NCBI GenBank assembly: GCA_036924285.1
Contig: JAYKYS010000017.1
Location: 5,685,501 to 5,749,500 of the forward strand
Reading direction: 5' to 3'
Length of the DNA stretch: 64,000 nucleotides
From: Asterella californica
Taxonomy: Eukaryota; Streptophyta; Marchantiopsida; Marchantiales; Aytoniaceae
The notes below the pieces were generated by a model. It made no database searches and was not told where the DNA came from. It saw only the letters and a list, made by a program, of their open reading frames with translations. The position numbers and the translations under genes were made by a program. Shown one piece after another: positions 54,369 to 64,000 of this stretch (position 1 is its first letter; every line of letters starts with the position of its first letter).

Positions 54369-54382
54369 GACTCTGATACCTT
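54369..54382 (-). promoter_or_regulatory. C2 primer-binding site
   Basis: AAGGTATCAGAGTC on the minus strand matches the initiator tRNA-Met site TGGTATCAGAGC at 10 of its 12 positions and lies four bases before the ATG of the decayed gag. Confidence 0.7.
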
Positions 54383-54396
54383 AACGATTGACATAG

Positions 54397-54871
54397 TATT
54401 CCATGTTGTGACGCAGCAGGATCACTTGGTATATTCAACCAGAGAAGAGGTGATTGGGCTCATGACGTTTCCTTCAGAGGATAAGAAAAACATTCAGTGC
54501 ATGGGAGTTGTCGCTCACGCTGGTCCAGTTGCATGTCTAGAAGTTAGTTACGATTCGAAATACGTCATCACATGCGGTGGTCAAGATAGGTATTTTTGCT
54601 CAACCTTCTACGAAGTTTTCTTTCAGTTGAAACCAAGTAACTCATGGACTCTAACAAACCAGAGTCAACATCTTTAGTCATGATCTTATACCTAACTGAC
54701 GTGGTTACGATTGACTTGAAAAGTATCATCATAGTATGGCGTGTAAACATCTCCGCTTGGGAAATATACGAGACATTAGAAAAGCGACAAGTGGGTGAGC
54801 AGCTTGGAGTTGATGACGAGACAATGCAGAACATTCAGAAGTGTTTCTTTTACTCACAAATGAGAGAAAAA
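54397..54871 (+). pseudogene. Two WD40 exons of a CFAP251/WDR66-like ciliary protein
   Basis: Exon a (54397-54589) follows an AG at 54395-54396. It encodes VTQQDHLVYSTREEVIGLMT and then HAGPVACLEVSYDSKYVITC-GGQD, a WD40 repeat. It ends AG before GTATTT. Exon b (54724-54871) follows AAAG and completes the repeat in phase as S-IIIVWRVNISAWEIYETLE, continues to CFFYSQMREK and stops at the donor GTAAGA. The WD40 followed by a segment ending FFYSQ resembles the C-terminal propeller of CFAP251/WDR66, a protein of the axonemal calmodulin- and spoke-associated complex. The 5' exons are absent, with C2 in their place, and no later exon was found, so this is either a fragment or a gene with long introns. 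Another WD40 protein is possible. Confidence 0.55.
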
Positions 54872-56793
54872 GTAAGATCTCCTTTCATCCTTCATCTTGA
54901 TCCTAGTAAGCATGAGAAGAATGAAAAACATAGAGAAAGCTACTTATTTTGATGAAAGTGAGAGTGTCAGAGTGGCCTCCATAATGTGTTCACAAACTTT
55001 GTAGTAACTTATGTGAACTCCAAGTAGGTTACTCGTTCACTTGAACTATCAGAAAAGAAAAATGGAAAATAGGTCACAGCTAATTCCATATTCTACATAA
55101 CATACGATATATATTATGACATACTGTAGTTTATTTCATGACGGTAAATTTGATCATTCCACGGAGATAAAGTCCCATAAAACCTTGATGATTGTGTTGG
55201 GACAGACTGTTGAGTTGGTTGAGTTGAGTGTCTCCGGTGTGGATAACATCATAAATATGTTGTCCAAGAGACATTGACATCCAAGCTCCGGATAAGAGGT
55301 TCAAAATTGGAAGTTCATCAACACTTAGATACGAGTAAAAAATCATCTCTGATTATTGCTTGAAAAAAATTATAAGTCATATCAATAATTGAAATTTATC
55401 GTATATTTCAGCATGCGTCTTGGTGCAAGCCACTGTAGTCACTTTTGATGGAATTACTTCTTGGAACAAGTAATATTTTCTTGACCTCCAAAAGAGGTCA
55501 AAAATACTTCCAAATATACAAAGCTTCGTTCATCTCCATTAGTAAAACATCATCTTAATCTTAACATTGAGCTCTATCAGCATCATTTGCTTGACTCAGC
55601 TTCTGTGGTGCCCTCATCCTTCTATTTTACAAAATTAAATATTTGTTTGTTTATTCGTTATAGAAGTCATAAGATACCTTCTAGAAAGATAAATGGTGGT
55701 AGAATATAATATTTTTTTGCTAAATTCTCTCAATCATTTATTTGGAGATCGAAGCTTATTTTAGTTACTAGGAAGTGGGCTTCCAATGACTCAGTCGATA
55801 ATAATTTATCTCAACCTTCTGTCGAAAGTCAAAAGGCAAAATGTGACTATAAGTAAAAGACATTATCAATCCTAGGGTGATGAGTCACGAAGTGTGACAG
55901 GCCAATACCAGCAAACAAAAATCGAACAGTGTGACCTAACCTCTGTTCTAAGATTTCACTATTCTCAGACGTCGAACACATCATATCGCAACACAGTATA
56001 TCTGGATTTTTAATTTTGGAATTCTATCCACAGAAGTTGTTTACAGAAACAAATCCTCAATTATCTGTAGCACATATATATTCATCGCCGTATGCACACA
56101 GTGCTATCCGATGCATCCCAAAATTACAGTCTCTTGTTATTAAAAAGAAAATTTCAAGCACTATACAACTAAAATTGATCAATGATCAGAAATCAGACCC
56201 GAGGGGAGTGTTGGAGAAAAATCATATAAAATGATATTTTTTTACTAGTATCAATTGAAGTTTCTCCTGATATCAGGAATTTCTTTTCACTCTCAATGAG
56301 GTCGCCAAGTGTTGACATCTCACACTCGACTAGGGAGTGAGATATGTGGTAAATAACAACAAATTGTTCCTCGCACTCGGCTAGGGTCACTGAATGTGAG
56401 CTTCCTCACACCCAACAAACCTCACTGAGTGTTAAATAACAAGTTATTGTTGTTTTGATGCACTCTGTCATCCTAGTCAAGTGTATAATAATAACTTATT
56501 ATTATTTTATAGATTAAGGTTATACCTCATCGAGTGTCTTGATATCAGGAAAACATATCTTATATGAGTTCTTGATATTTGATATCATACTTTCCGTCAC
56601 CTTGAGGGCCCCTAAGCGGTCCTACTTTCGCATCCACGGTTATAGTACATAAATAATGTGTATCCAGAAATGATCCGAATAATTTCCTAATAGTCTCAAC
56701 TCGTCATAATAGTACTCAAGTGGATTAACTGGTTCTTACATCCGTGTGCTCAACTAAACACCATATATGGACTCCTCATTCACCCATGTACAC

Positions 56794-56831
56794 TTGCTTA
56801 GGCTCATTCTATGTATATTGAGCCTAAGCAA
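56794..56831. repeat. 13-bp inverted repeat
   Basis: TTGCTTAGGCTCA and TGAGCCTAAGCAA pair perfectly with a 12-base loop. The flanking text CACCCATGTACACTT recurs at about 57460. Confidence 0.85.
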
Positions 56832-57639
56832 AGTTCAGATCATGCCAACATAATAAATTAAATAATTATTTTTAGATCCAACGAATGATGTCCGTTCTTT
56901 CACTTGGATAAGCAGCTGAATGTTTTGGTCTAGGTCCTCTTAGCACGAACTAAAATAAACACTTGGACTCATGGAGAGACTTGGTGGATAATTAAACTTC
57001 AAGTTTAGAACTGAATTTCTAATAGTTAACAGTCACTCATTTATTCATGAGACATGACATCTTTATCTGTTGCGCTTATGGGTTTACTTCACTCTAGGAC
57101 ACATGTCTAAAAGCACACTATTATTATCTTTCTATATTTGATAAAGTAATTAAATTAGAACATGCCAAGATCAGAAAGCTCGACATCTTTGGTTTACACA
57201 TTAAATAGGATATATCAATAACAAACACCTTTGACTTTTGAAACTTTTGAAACTATTCGACTGTGTTAGAATTTATTTCTTGACAAGATTTTAATCAGAC
57301 TGTCAAAGAGATTTTATTGTCACTAAACTTAGAACAAATGTTTTTTCTAATGTTGGCTGAAACCTCTCTTTGCAAATCAGGATCCTCAATTTTATTCTAC
57401 TTTGTCTATTCTTGTAGTCTTCTTTCCTTTTTCTCTTCACGCAGTTTCTATGTATATTCACCCATGTACACTTAGAGTTATGAGTTTATGGGCTAATCTT
57501 TTTCGTAAAAAAAGATAACTTATAAATGAATGTCTGAAAAGATCAATAAGACTTTAGCTATAGTATATAGGTAACGATTGAAATGACAGTGCTTATGGGT
57601 TTTTGTTCTTCCGAGAGTCTATGTGTCTCGTTTAGATGA

Positions 57640-57720
57640 AAATTTAAAAACTCAAATTTAGCCATTCAAATTTAGTTGTTTAAATTTGGAAATACAAATT
57701 TAGATATTTTAATTTAGACA
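57640..57720. repeat. Degenerate AAATTTAG repeat
   Basis: About five copies of (C/A)AAATTTAG spaced 14-17 bases apart, in an AT-rich stretch. Confidence 0.6.
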
Positions 57721-57859
57721 CTGAACTTTATCTTTTACGATGTTCATGTACGAAACCAGCAGCAATTTACACTTGGATCATTTGATCGTAATGATGTTAA
57801 ACCAAATATAATAGCCCATTATCTCAGCAAATGATTAAGCATACATATTATGTTTCTCA

Positions 57860-58879
57860 CCAAGATGTTATTTCACTGTACAAGGCCGTTGGGGCTCCTT
57901 ATTTAGCAAGGAGTACAATCTGCACGTTTGTAAGGGATCAGTGGAGCGCACACTAACTACAGGAGCTGCGTACAACCGACTAAAGCGAGATGATGGGCTT
58001 TTTCTTCCAACAGAAAGCCATCAAGATTTGCAAGGGAAGTCTCATTTCTTAACCTTAGCCAAGAAATTGACTGTCAAGAAAATTGGGAAGTATAGTTTCC
58101 CGTTCTACGAGAATGCTGCCTATATTCTTGTATACTAGGCACATCCATCTTCAGGGGGAAGGAAAGACGGACCAGTACTTTGACACCACGGGAGTATTTC
58201 AAGTACCTAGAGTCAAAAATAACATTATGTATAAAGGACGGAGGTAGAAGATCTCTTGGTTCCAGCTGGTGTGACCTAGACGCACAACATTATTACACGG
58301 AGGCGTCCAATGCAGACTTGAGATGCGGCAACTCGCATGGCTTTTATAACAGAGTGTGCTGAGGAGGATTCCAACTACAAAGAGAGGTAACTCAGATCCG
58401 TCAGTTTCCAGATTGCATGATTCCATGAGTTTATACTTTTTGACATTAAGAGAATCCAGTACCTTGTAGGCTATGCTCGGGAAAGAAGCTACATTATTAT
58501 AGGTGTTGTATCCCCTTCACCTGTCGTAAAATATTGGGATCAGCTTTTATTACTCTTCGTCTTCCAGAAATGCATTAGAAGTAAGCTGCTTGTTCTAGAG
58601 CGAAAGGTAACTACGCTGATATCATACCTTGGATACTAGGGGGTTGCAACCAAACTAGCTGAACTCCATGTAAAGCTTGCCGTTTTTCACACAATATGTA
58701 GCTCCTCGGTCTCTCTCGTTACCGCTTAGAAGGACACTACCTCGAGTTTGAGTCTGAGATACGTGACATATCAAGATTAGAGATTTATTTTTTGATTTTA
58801 TGAGCGGAGGTGAATTGACATCTCTGTAGTTGATATGCCATCTCAGTTCGACATAGTGCCGTCTATATTGTATCAGACG
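57860..58879 (+). other. Unrecognised open stretch and spacer before F2 copy 2
   Basis: A forward frame from about 57880 to the TAG at 58138 is open for more than 80 codons (it includes RLKRDDGLFLPTESHQDLQG). It has no motif that I know. It may be 5' sequence of the F2 element that follows, but the first F2 copy (12426-14790) has no visible counterpart. Confidence 0.3.
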
Positions 58880-60955
58880 ATGTGGCAGCATCTATTTTGT
58901 TAGTGTTAGACATTGTGTCGTCTTGCTGTCAATTTGGACGGTACGTCCTCTCATATTTTCAGATGTTCAAATTTTCTGCCAGATGGTGCACCGTCCCAGT
59001 CAGCATTTAATGATCAGCATGTTTTTTCATGGATTGGAGGTGTCTCAAGAAGACCTTCAACATGCAACGAACGTGTTCTAGCACTTCAAGCTAACTTTTT
59101 TTTATCTTCGAGTAGAGATATATAAGTGAGCATCTGCTCTTTGATATATATCTCTCTATGAACACACCTCAGGCAAAGCCACCTCTGATAGTGAGGGCTC
59201 GACCTAATATGTGGATCTCTGAGATGTGGCAAAAGACATTGATGAGGTCAGATAGTGAAGAGAGAGACTATGTACCTCATAAGACTACAGTGGTCAATGT
59301 GACAGTTCAGGACTCAGGAGTCTTCAAGAGAAAGCAGCCACCGGCAATGAGTGGAATATAGAGTTGTATCTGGATCCGGAGCGGAGAGCTTTAGCCCGAG
59401 TCTACAAGTCAGTCTTCTTCAGCAGGAAGAAGACTTACATATCGAGATCGGAGGTTGAGTTCTTGGAGTGGATCATCAAGGGAGATATTATGGATTGGAG
59501 AAATGGGTTCACCTTTATGTCCAAGACTTGGTATTCAAGGCCGCTGAACATCTTTTGGTGTTCCTGGTTCACTTTTACTCCACAGTTGAGAGATGTCAGA
59601 GAAAAAACAAGAGCTGTTCTTGTCCAAGCCCGAGTGCTCTTACGCTATACCACTAGATGCTCTTATGAGAGTAGTCAAAGCAGTGTTTGACGTGGTGAGA
59701 GATAGTGGATCAGAGCTTGGAGATATACCATGCTCAGACTAGAGGGGTGTGAGATTGAGACACCATCTCGTCTCATCATAGCACCATGGGAGGAGAGATA
59801 CGAGTCACCACTTGTGACCTTTAAGAGGAATATTAGACTTAAGGAGAGAGGTCAATCCTCCTCCATGACAACAGGAAGTTCCTTCTAATGATGTCCAGTC
59901 AAATCATGTGAAGGCTACTCTAGTTTAGCCAACTCCCCCTTTAGGAGAGTAGGTTAGATTCAGAGAGCACTTGACGTTGGATGTAGAGGGTGTGCGTTAC
60001 ATGAGACAACTATTGCTGATGGACATGTCATGGCACCTGGTTTTGGGTTGCGTATGCTACCCGTCTGCAAGCCCGTTATCAAGATTCAGCAGAGCACCTT
60101 GAGGAGTTACGACGTACTCGAACACATGACTGTGAGCAGTTGGAAGCTGACTTGGTAGTTGCTCAGGAGGCATAAGAGACCCTGAGAAGGGAGAGAGAGA
60201 GAGCCTCTACAGACAAGTAGACGAGTTGGAGAATCAGATCCACATATGAGAGACTCATCTCTTGGCTAAAGAGAACGGTCTCTTTGAGGTAGAGCATCTA
60301 CTCATGGAGGAGGGTGTTCGGTTGGATGAACATATAAGACACCTACTTCCGAGATAAAGACGCAGGAGAAGCATGTGTAGAGTACTAAATCAGCCATCAT
60401 TCGGCAAGCCATTGAGTTGCTTACACCAAGAAGATGAAGTGTTTTGATACATGGATGAGCACACAGTTGTAGATCTAGGATGCTCTGCAGCTGAGGACTG
60501 ATTGTATAGATGTCTTGTTGGAGGACATTACCGCCATGTTCAGACTTGGATATGAGGTTTGGGAGAGAGTCCATCAAGGTTTATATGCTCCCTTGGATAT
60601 CTCTAGAGAGGAGTGGACCCAAAGAGTCCAACTGGAGGACTTGACATCACCATTGATTACAAGAGGAGGATATGGACATTGGAGCGTTTGCCGTGCTATC
60701 TATATCTTCTTCAGAGATAGAGCCACAGATTCAGCTGATAGTGGAGCGTACTACCTCCACTGCCACTGTAGGAGTAGTTCATGGAAGTGATGAGCTCACT
60801 ATAGAGATAGTAGATAGTTAGTCTTTACTTTTAAGTTCTTAGATGAAGGACCACGCTTTGTATATAGTTTATTTACAGCTTAGTAGTTAGTGGTGGGTTA
60901 AAAGTCAATTAGTGGCTTTGACACCTTGTTAGTTTCAAATCGTACGTTGGTCCAC
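58880..60955 (+). pseudogene. F2-family retroelement ORF remnant, copy 2
   Basis: It aligns with the minus-strand copy at 12426-14790 over its whole length. Landmarks: CVVLLSIWTV...SQEDLQH (58918-59070); a block with VEFLEWIIKG (59450) comparable to DVDFLEAVW in L1; KWVHLYVQDLV in the next frame (59500), comparable to HNYVQTELAYLG in L1; VERCQRKNKS and LDALMRVVKAVFDV (59590-59690); Gln/Glu/Leu-rich coiled-coil pieces at 60060-60300; and C-terminal VERTTSTATVGVVHGSDELT before a TAG near 60820. Similarity persists to about 60955. Frame changes occur at least at 59360 and 59500. It appears to be a third family of the N-globular, coiled-coil retroelement proteins. Confidence 0.65.
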
Positions 60956-61496
60956 AGAATACACTGATTTTATTTGCTTTTTGACCAAACTCTTGAAGGT
61001 CTCAAATATGGACAGTATGTCCAATTTGATCTAAGTAAACCTCAAAAGATCATAAGTGAATGATATAAATCACTTTGAACCATTGATATTTTATTGACCT
61101 GTAGACCAAACATATGTATGGATGACCTCTAACACTTGGAGGGTCTAGTGTCCTTATTTTCTGCACCTACCGCCTTGTTGCGCCAGCAGAAGCTCTTACT
61201 TAGTAGATCATAGAACTCACAAGGTTAACCTGCAAATCACAATCACAAGTTAGCATCCATGCACCACTCATCCTAATCCCATTTGGTCGGACCGTCATCG
61301 GACCATCGCCTTAAGAGTATCATTATCAACACCAAAACATGAGTAAGTCATCACGCGACTTGAGTTGGACTTTCCATAAAGTCCAAGATCCTAAACTTGC
61401 CTCCACAACACACCTAGCAGTCCAATAGTTTGTGATGCTTGTCTAGTCTAGACTCTTGAATGGTGGTCTAACTTGTCGTCTCTTCCCTTAATCTTT
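60956..61496. other. No gene recognised
   Basis: Spacer between F2 copy 2 and the LTR-like repeat. No open frame or repeat match was found. Confidence 0.4.
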
Positions 61497-62060
61497 CTCG
61501 AGCACTTAGGTCAATCTTAAGTCTAGACGTCCAAGTTTAGATCAGAATGCACCTTGGTACTAAACCAATCCACCAAACTCTAAGGTTGATTGACTCGTCC
61601 TGGTCCATCCATATACTTCTAGAGATCAGTGACTCTACCCTCTTTTTTGATTCTTGAAAATTATATCACAATATGATCACGAGATCGTCATAATTCTCAA
61701 CTCCGGTGTTAGTTCGAGGAGTTTTTGGTACCACTGGAAAGTTCTCACCAAAGCCTTTCCAATGATACTTCACTTCGCCTCGAGATCTTATTTGGAGCTC
61801 TCTCCATGATCCAAAATGTTGCTAGAGCTCCAACACTTAATGTTTTTTTGAGAAATTGTGGTTCAGTGTCAAATTGAAACTCTATGGTTCATACCAATGT
61901 CATACCAATATTTATCTATGTTGGACTTACGTCTCGGTCCACTTGAACCTACGTATCAGATCCATGTCTTAGACCTACGTCTTAGACTTGCTTTGTTTCT
62001 TGACTTGTCTTTTTTGAGCAGCATTCATCTGGGATTCCTTTGGGGTAGATCCATACGTCA
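61497..62060 (-). repeat. Dispersed LTR-like repeat, copy 2
   Basis: Collinear with 34541-35130 with scattered substitutions and small indels. As there, a minus-strand gypsy integrase lies at higher coordinates, consistent with this being (part of) a 3' LTR of that element type. Confidence 0.6.
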
Positions 62061-62093
62061 TAACCCTGTTGTGTGCATACACATCCGTACACA

Positions 62094-62575
62094 ACATACA
62101 TTATTGTTCGATCAAACAATAACTAAACACAACATACATATGATGTCATACACGTACACAAGTGTATCACAATAATCTTCTATTCATCCATACTGAAATA
62201 TCAACCAGCAACACAAAGATCACTCTAGTCAAGCCCAGCCCACTCTACGCATCAAAGAATCAAGTTACCCTCACTCAGTTCACTTATCATAACCAAGAGC
62301 TTGAAACCTCAACTCGAAAGAAGTGAAGCCTACAAGCTCTTACCTCACACTACACTCCTCAAAGAGATATAACCCAAGAACCTCTCCTAACAGCACTAAG
62401 GACCTTAACGTGACTAGCTACCGTGCACTGTGCAACTAGCATAGCTGCTACACATGACGTGACAGCTACCGTGCGCATAAACATCATTATACAACATACA
62501 TCGTTGTCTGACCAAACGACACAACATACATACGATGTCATAGATAAACACAAGTATACAGCAATAGCCCTCTAG
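62094..62575. repeat. Diverged 90-bp direct repeat, 400 bp apart
   Basis: 62094-62185 and 62494-62575 share CAACATACAT, a GTTCGATCAAAC/GTCTGACCAAAC segment, ACAACATACATA(T/C)GATGTCATA and CACAAGT in the same order. It may be an internal duplication or the remains of two LTR ends. Confidence 0.6.
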
Positions 62576-62599
62576 TTGATGGTTAGATCTCTCTAACTC

Positions 62600-62879
62600 T
62601 AGATAGCCATATATCTCAACTACGTGATATGCACCTTTGTGGGTGTAAAGATCAAAAAATTGGGTGCTACATCGCTCCATCGTTAGTCGTTTGTTTGCAA
62701 TCCATGTCACGTGAAGGTCAAATCGACCATCCCGTTATATAAATGAGGACACACCCATTGTCTTGGAGGAACTACGTCGAGGGGTGAAGTCAAACATGAC
62801 ATGTGTCATCCTCTCGAAGAACCACCATACAATAACATGCTAGTTGTTCCACTAACAAATCCACATAACATGCATATCA
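62600..62879. other. No gene recognised
   Basis: Short spacer between the 90-bp direct repeats and the integrase remnant. No motif seen. Confidence 0.4.
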
Positions 62880-64000
62880 AGCCATCTCATACTACTACTA
62901 AGCTTGGATATTTGGAAGATGACATGATGCATACTACGCACATGATCATTCCAAACAACACCATCATGGTTTTCTAACCTGAGGACACCAGAAGATAACA
63001 CCTCACATACACGTAAGATAATTCGTACTGCAATAAAATCCAAGGTCATCGGTGTAGTCTGCTACAAATAAACATAATTGTCAAGATGAAACTTACATAT
63101 AGACAGTCGATAACCTCTTTCTCGGATACTCACATACCACAACGTGTCTCGATGTTGAGCAATTGCTAAGTTCACAAACGCCATCGGCATAACTCTCCAA
63201 AACACCTCTACACGTTGAGAACATGCATTCACTCACATGTCCGAGTCATCAAGATCTAAAACCTCAACAGAAACTTGACGAATGGCCGTAGGTAAATCTA
63301 GTTCTCGATCATATAGTAGAAAATACGACAAAAAGGATGTCAATGATGCTGATTAGCTACATCGATATCCCATAGTCAACCATGGTAATTGAAGATCTCA
63401 GTCTCCTAAATGTCTCTTTTGTAAGTCATACTTGCGCAATCCTCTCTTCACTAATTGAACAACTCTATTTGTCAAACCATCTATCTCAAGATGATCTCGA
63501 GACAATAATACGATGATCAATCATCGCATGATCACATAAGACATGAAACTTTCAAAGAATCTTTATACCTTGGTCAATTAGCAAGGCTGGTCAATTAGCT
63601 TCGGCTGGAACACCAAAATGATTGACCATTTGATCGACGAATGCATATGTTGTCCCTTCGCTCACCTTGTCTGATACCATTACCAACTCAATCCACTTGG
63701 AGAAGTGCTCCACCATCACTAATAAATATCAATGATGACATACAGTTAATGATAAAGGTCCCATAAAATCTAAACTCCAACGGTAACCCTACTCCATAAT
63801 CGATAAGGGGTGTAATTGTGAAGTAGGAGCATTGAATGATGCACAAACCATACATCGTCCAACAGACCGCGATATATGTGTATATCACACTACCAATATT
63901 GTCCTTGGAGTAAGCTATACGTACGTTTCAATCCAAAATGTCACAACTTCTCATGGGCATATCGCACTAACTGTGCTCTTTGCGATAGGTGTGATAGCAC
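62880..64000 (-). pseudogene. Gypsy integrase, running off the window end
   Basis: Minus-strand pieces: HFGLKRTYSLLQGQYWW (63950-63900, zinc-binding region), a block resembling QLHPLSIMEYGYRWSLDFMG (63820-63760), then MVEHFSKWIELVMVSDKVSE and VDQMVNHFGVPAEAN (63715-63590), the first part of the core domain. The next block (LIDQGIKIL) carries the second catalytic Asp region after a small tandem duplication of GGTCAATTAGC at about 63576-63600. The rest down to 62880 is weakly conserved C-terminal sequence. The element is of a different gypsy lineage from G1/G2 and L1. Confidence 0.8.

Larger units (their letters stand above)
51360..54382 (-). mobile_element. C2: Ty1/copia element lacking its 5' LTR
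   Basis: On the minus strand: primer-binding site at 54369-54382, an ATG at 54365, decayed gag/protease/pre-integrase (LKEILYISTLKKDLFSTSEV near 53900), an apparent loss of integrase, RT (53034-52384), RNase H, purine tract and one LTR (51360-51587). The 5' LTR expected right of 54382 is absent. The next recognisable feature there is a WD40 exon starting 15 bp away. Confidence 0.75.
54872..57850. other. AT-rich DNA, no gene recognised
   Basis: Three kilobases with only short ORFs. A 71-codon minus-strand ORF at 55131-55346 has a protein-like composition but is not recognised. 56280-56540 holds diverged repeats around CACTCG-CTAGGG and TAAATAACAA...TTGTT. Continuation exons of the WD40 gene were looked for and not seen. 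Confidence 0.45.

Noticed and set aside
55131..55346. A minus-strand exon (71 codons)
   Set aside because: Protein-like composition, but no recognisable motif, splice context or partner exon.
1..64000. CRISPR arrays, rRNA genes, bacterial operons or phage modules
   Set aside because: No regularly spaced repeats, no rRNA blocks and no prokaryotic gene organisation; the content is plant-type LTR retroelements.

Overview
The window looks like TE-saturated intergenic DNA from a non-seed land plant or another streptophyte. All retroelements seen are plant-type LTR elements, both Ty3/gypsy and Ty1/copia. The only non-transposon coding match is a pair of WD40 exons that most resemble the ciliary protein CFAP251/WDR66 (54397-54871). 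If that match is right, the organism makes flagellated sperm (bryophyte, lycophyte, fern or charophyte), which would exclude most seed plants. No bacterial-style operons, rRNA, tRNA or CRISPR arrays are visible.

Layout. 125-11930 holds two head-to-head copies of one long LTR family (L1). The forward arm is split by a complete 3.1-kb solo LTR (S1, 3580-6696, target duplication GCTGC) that carries an intact 614-codon reverse-strand ORF. 12426-20866 is a graveyard of ORF remnants (families F2, F4 and an unassigned one) plus three very strong palindromes at 15.2-15.7 kb. 20.9-34.5 kb is a decayed gypsy element (G1) with a coiled-coil ORF (F3). It is split by a young 9,170-bp L1 insertion (24023-33192, target duplication GAGAC). 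34.5-39.1 kb is a reverse-strand gypsy remnant split inside its integrase by a small copia element (C1, 35557-38029) with LTRs, primer-binding site and target duplication. 39.46-41.50 kb is a compositionally odd island between 11-bp direct repeats. 41.5-45.5 kb is AT-rich and nearly featureless, with one copia integrase scrap. 45.5-50.4 kb is a second gypsy element of the G1 type (G2) with its F3 ORF downstream of integrase. 50.4-54.4 kb is an L1 fragment abutting a copia element (C2). The two WD40 exons follow, then AT-rich DNA, a forward F2 copy (58.9-61.0 kb), an LTR-like repeat, and a reverse gypsy integrase running off the end.

How it fits together. The unifying observation is a set of related-looking retroelement proteins that are not Gag or Pol. 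They have a globular N-terminal region with a W-x4-H...Y-hydrophobic-G motif, then an acidic stretch, a basic NLS-like patch and a long coiled coil. In two families (L1 and S1) the ORF lies inside the LTR itself, as judged from TG...CA ends and exact 5-bp target duplications. The ORF is therefore kept even in solo LTRs that have lost pol. This is the best candidate in the window for something little described. All identifications are by eye from translation and sequence comparison within the window.
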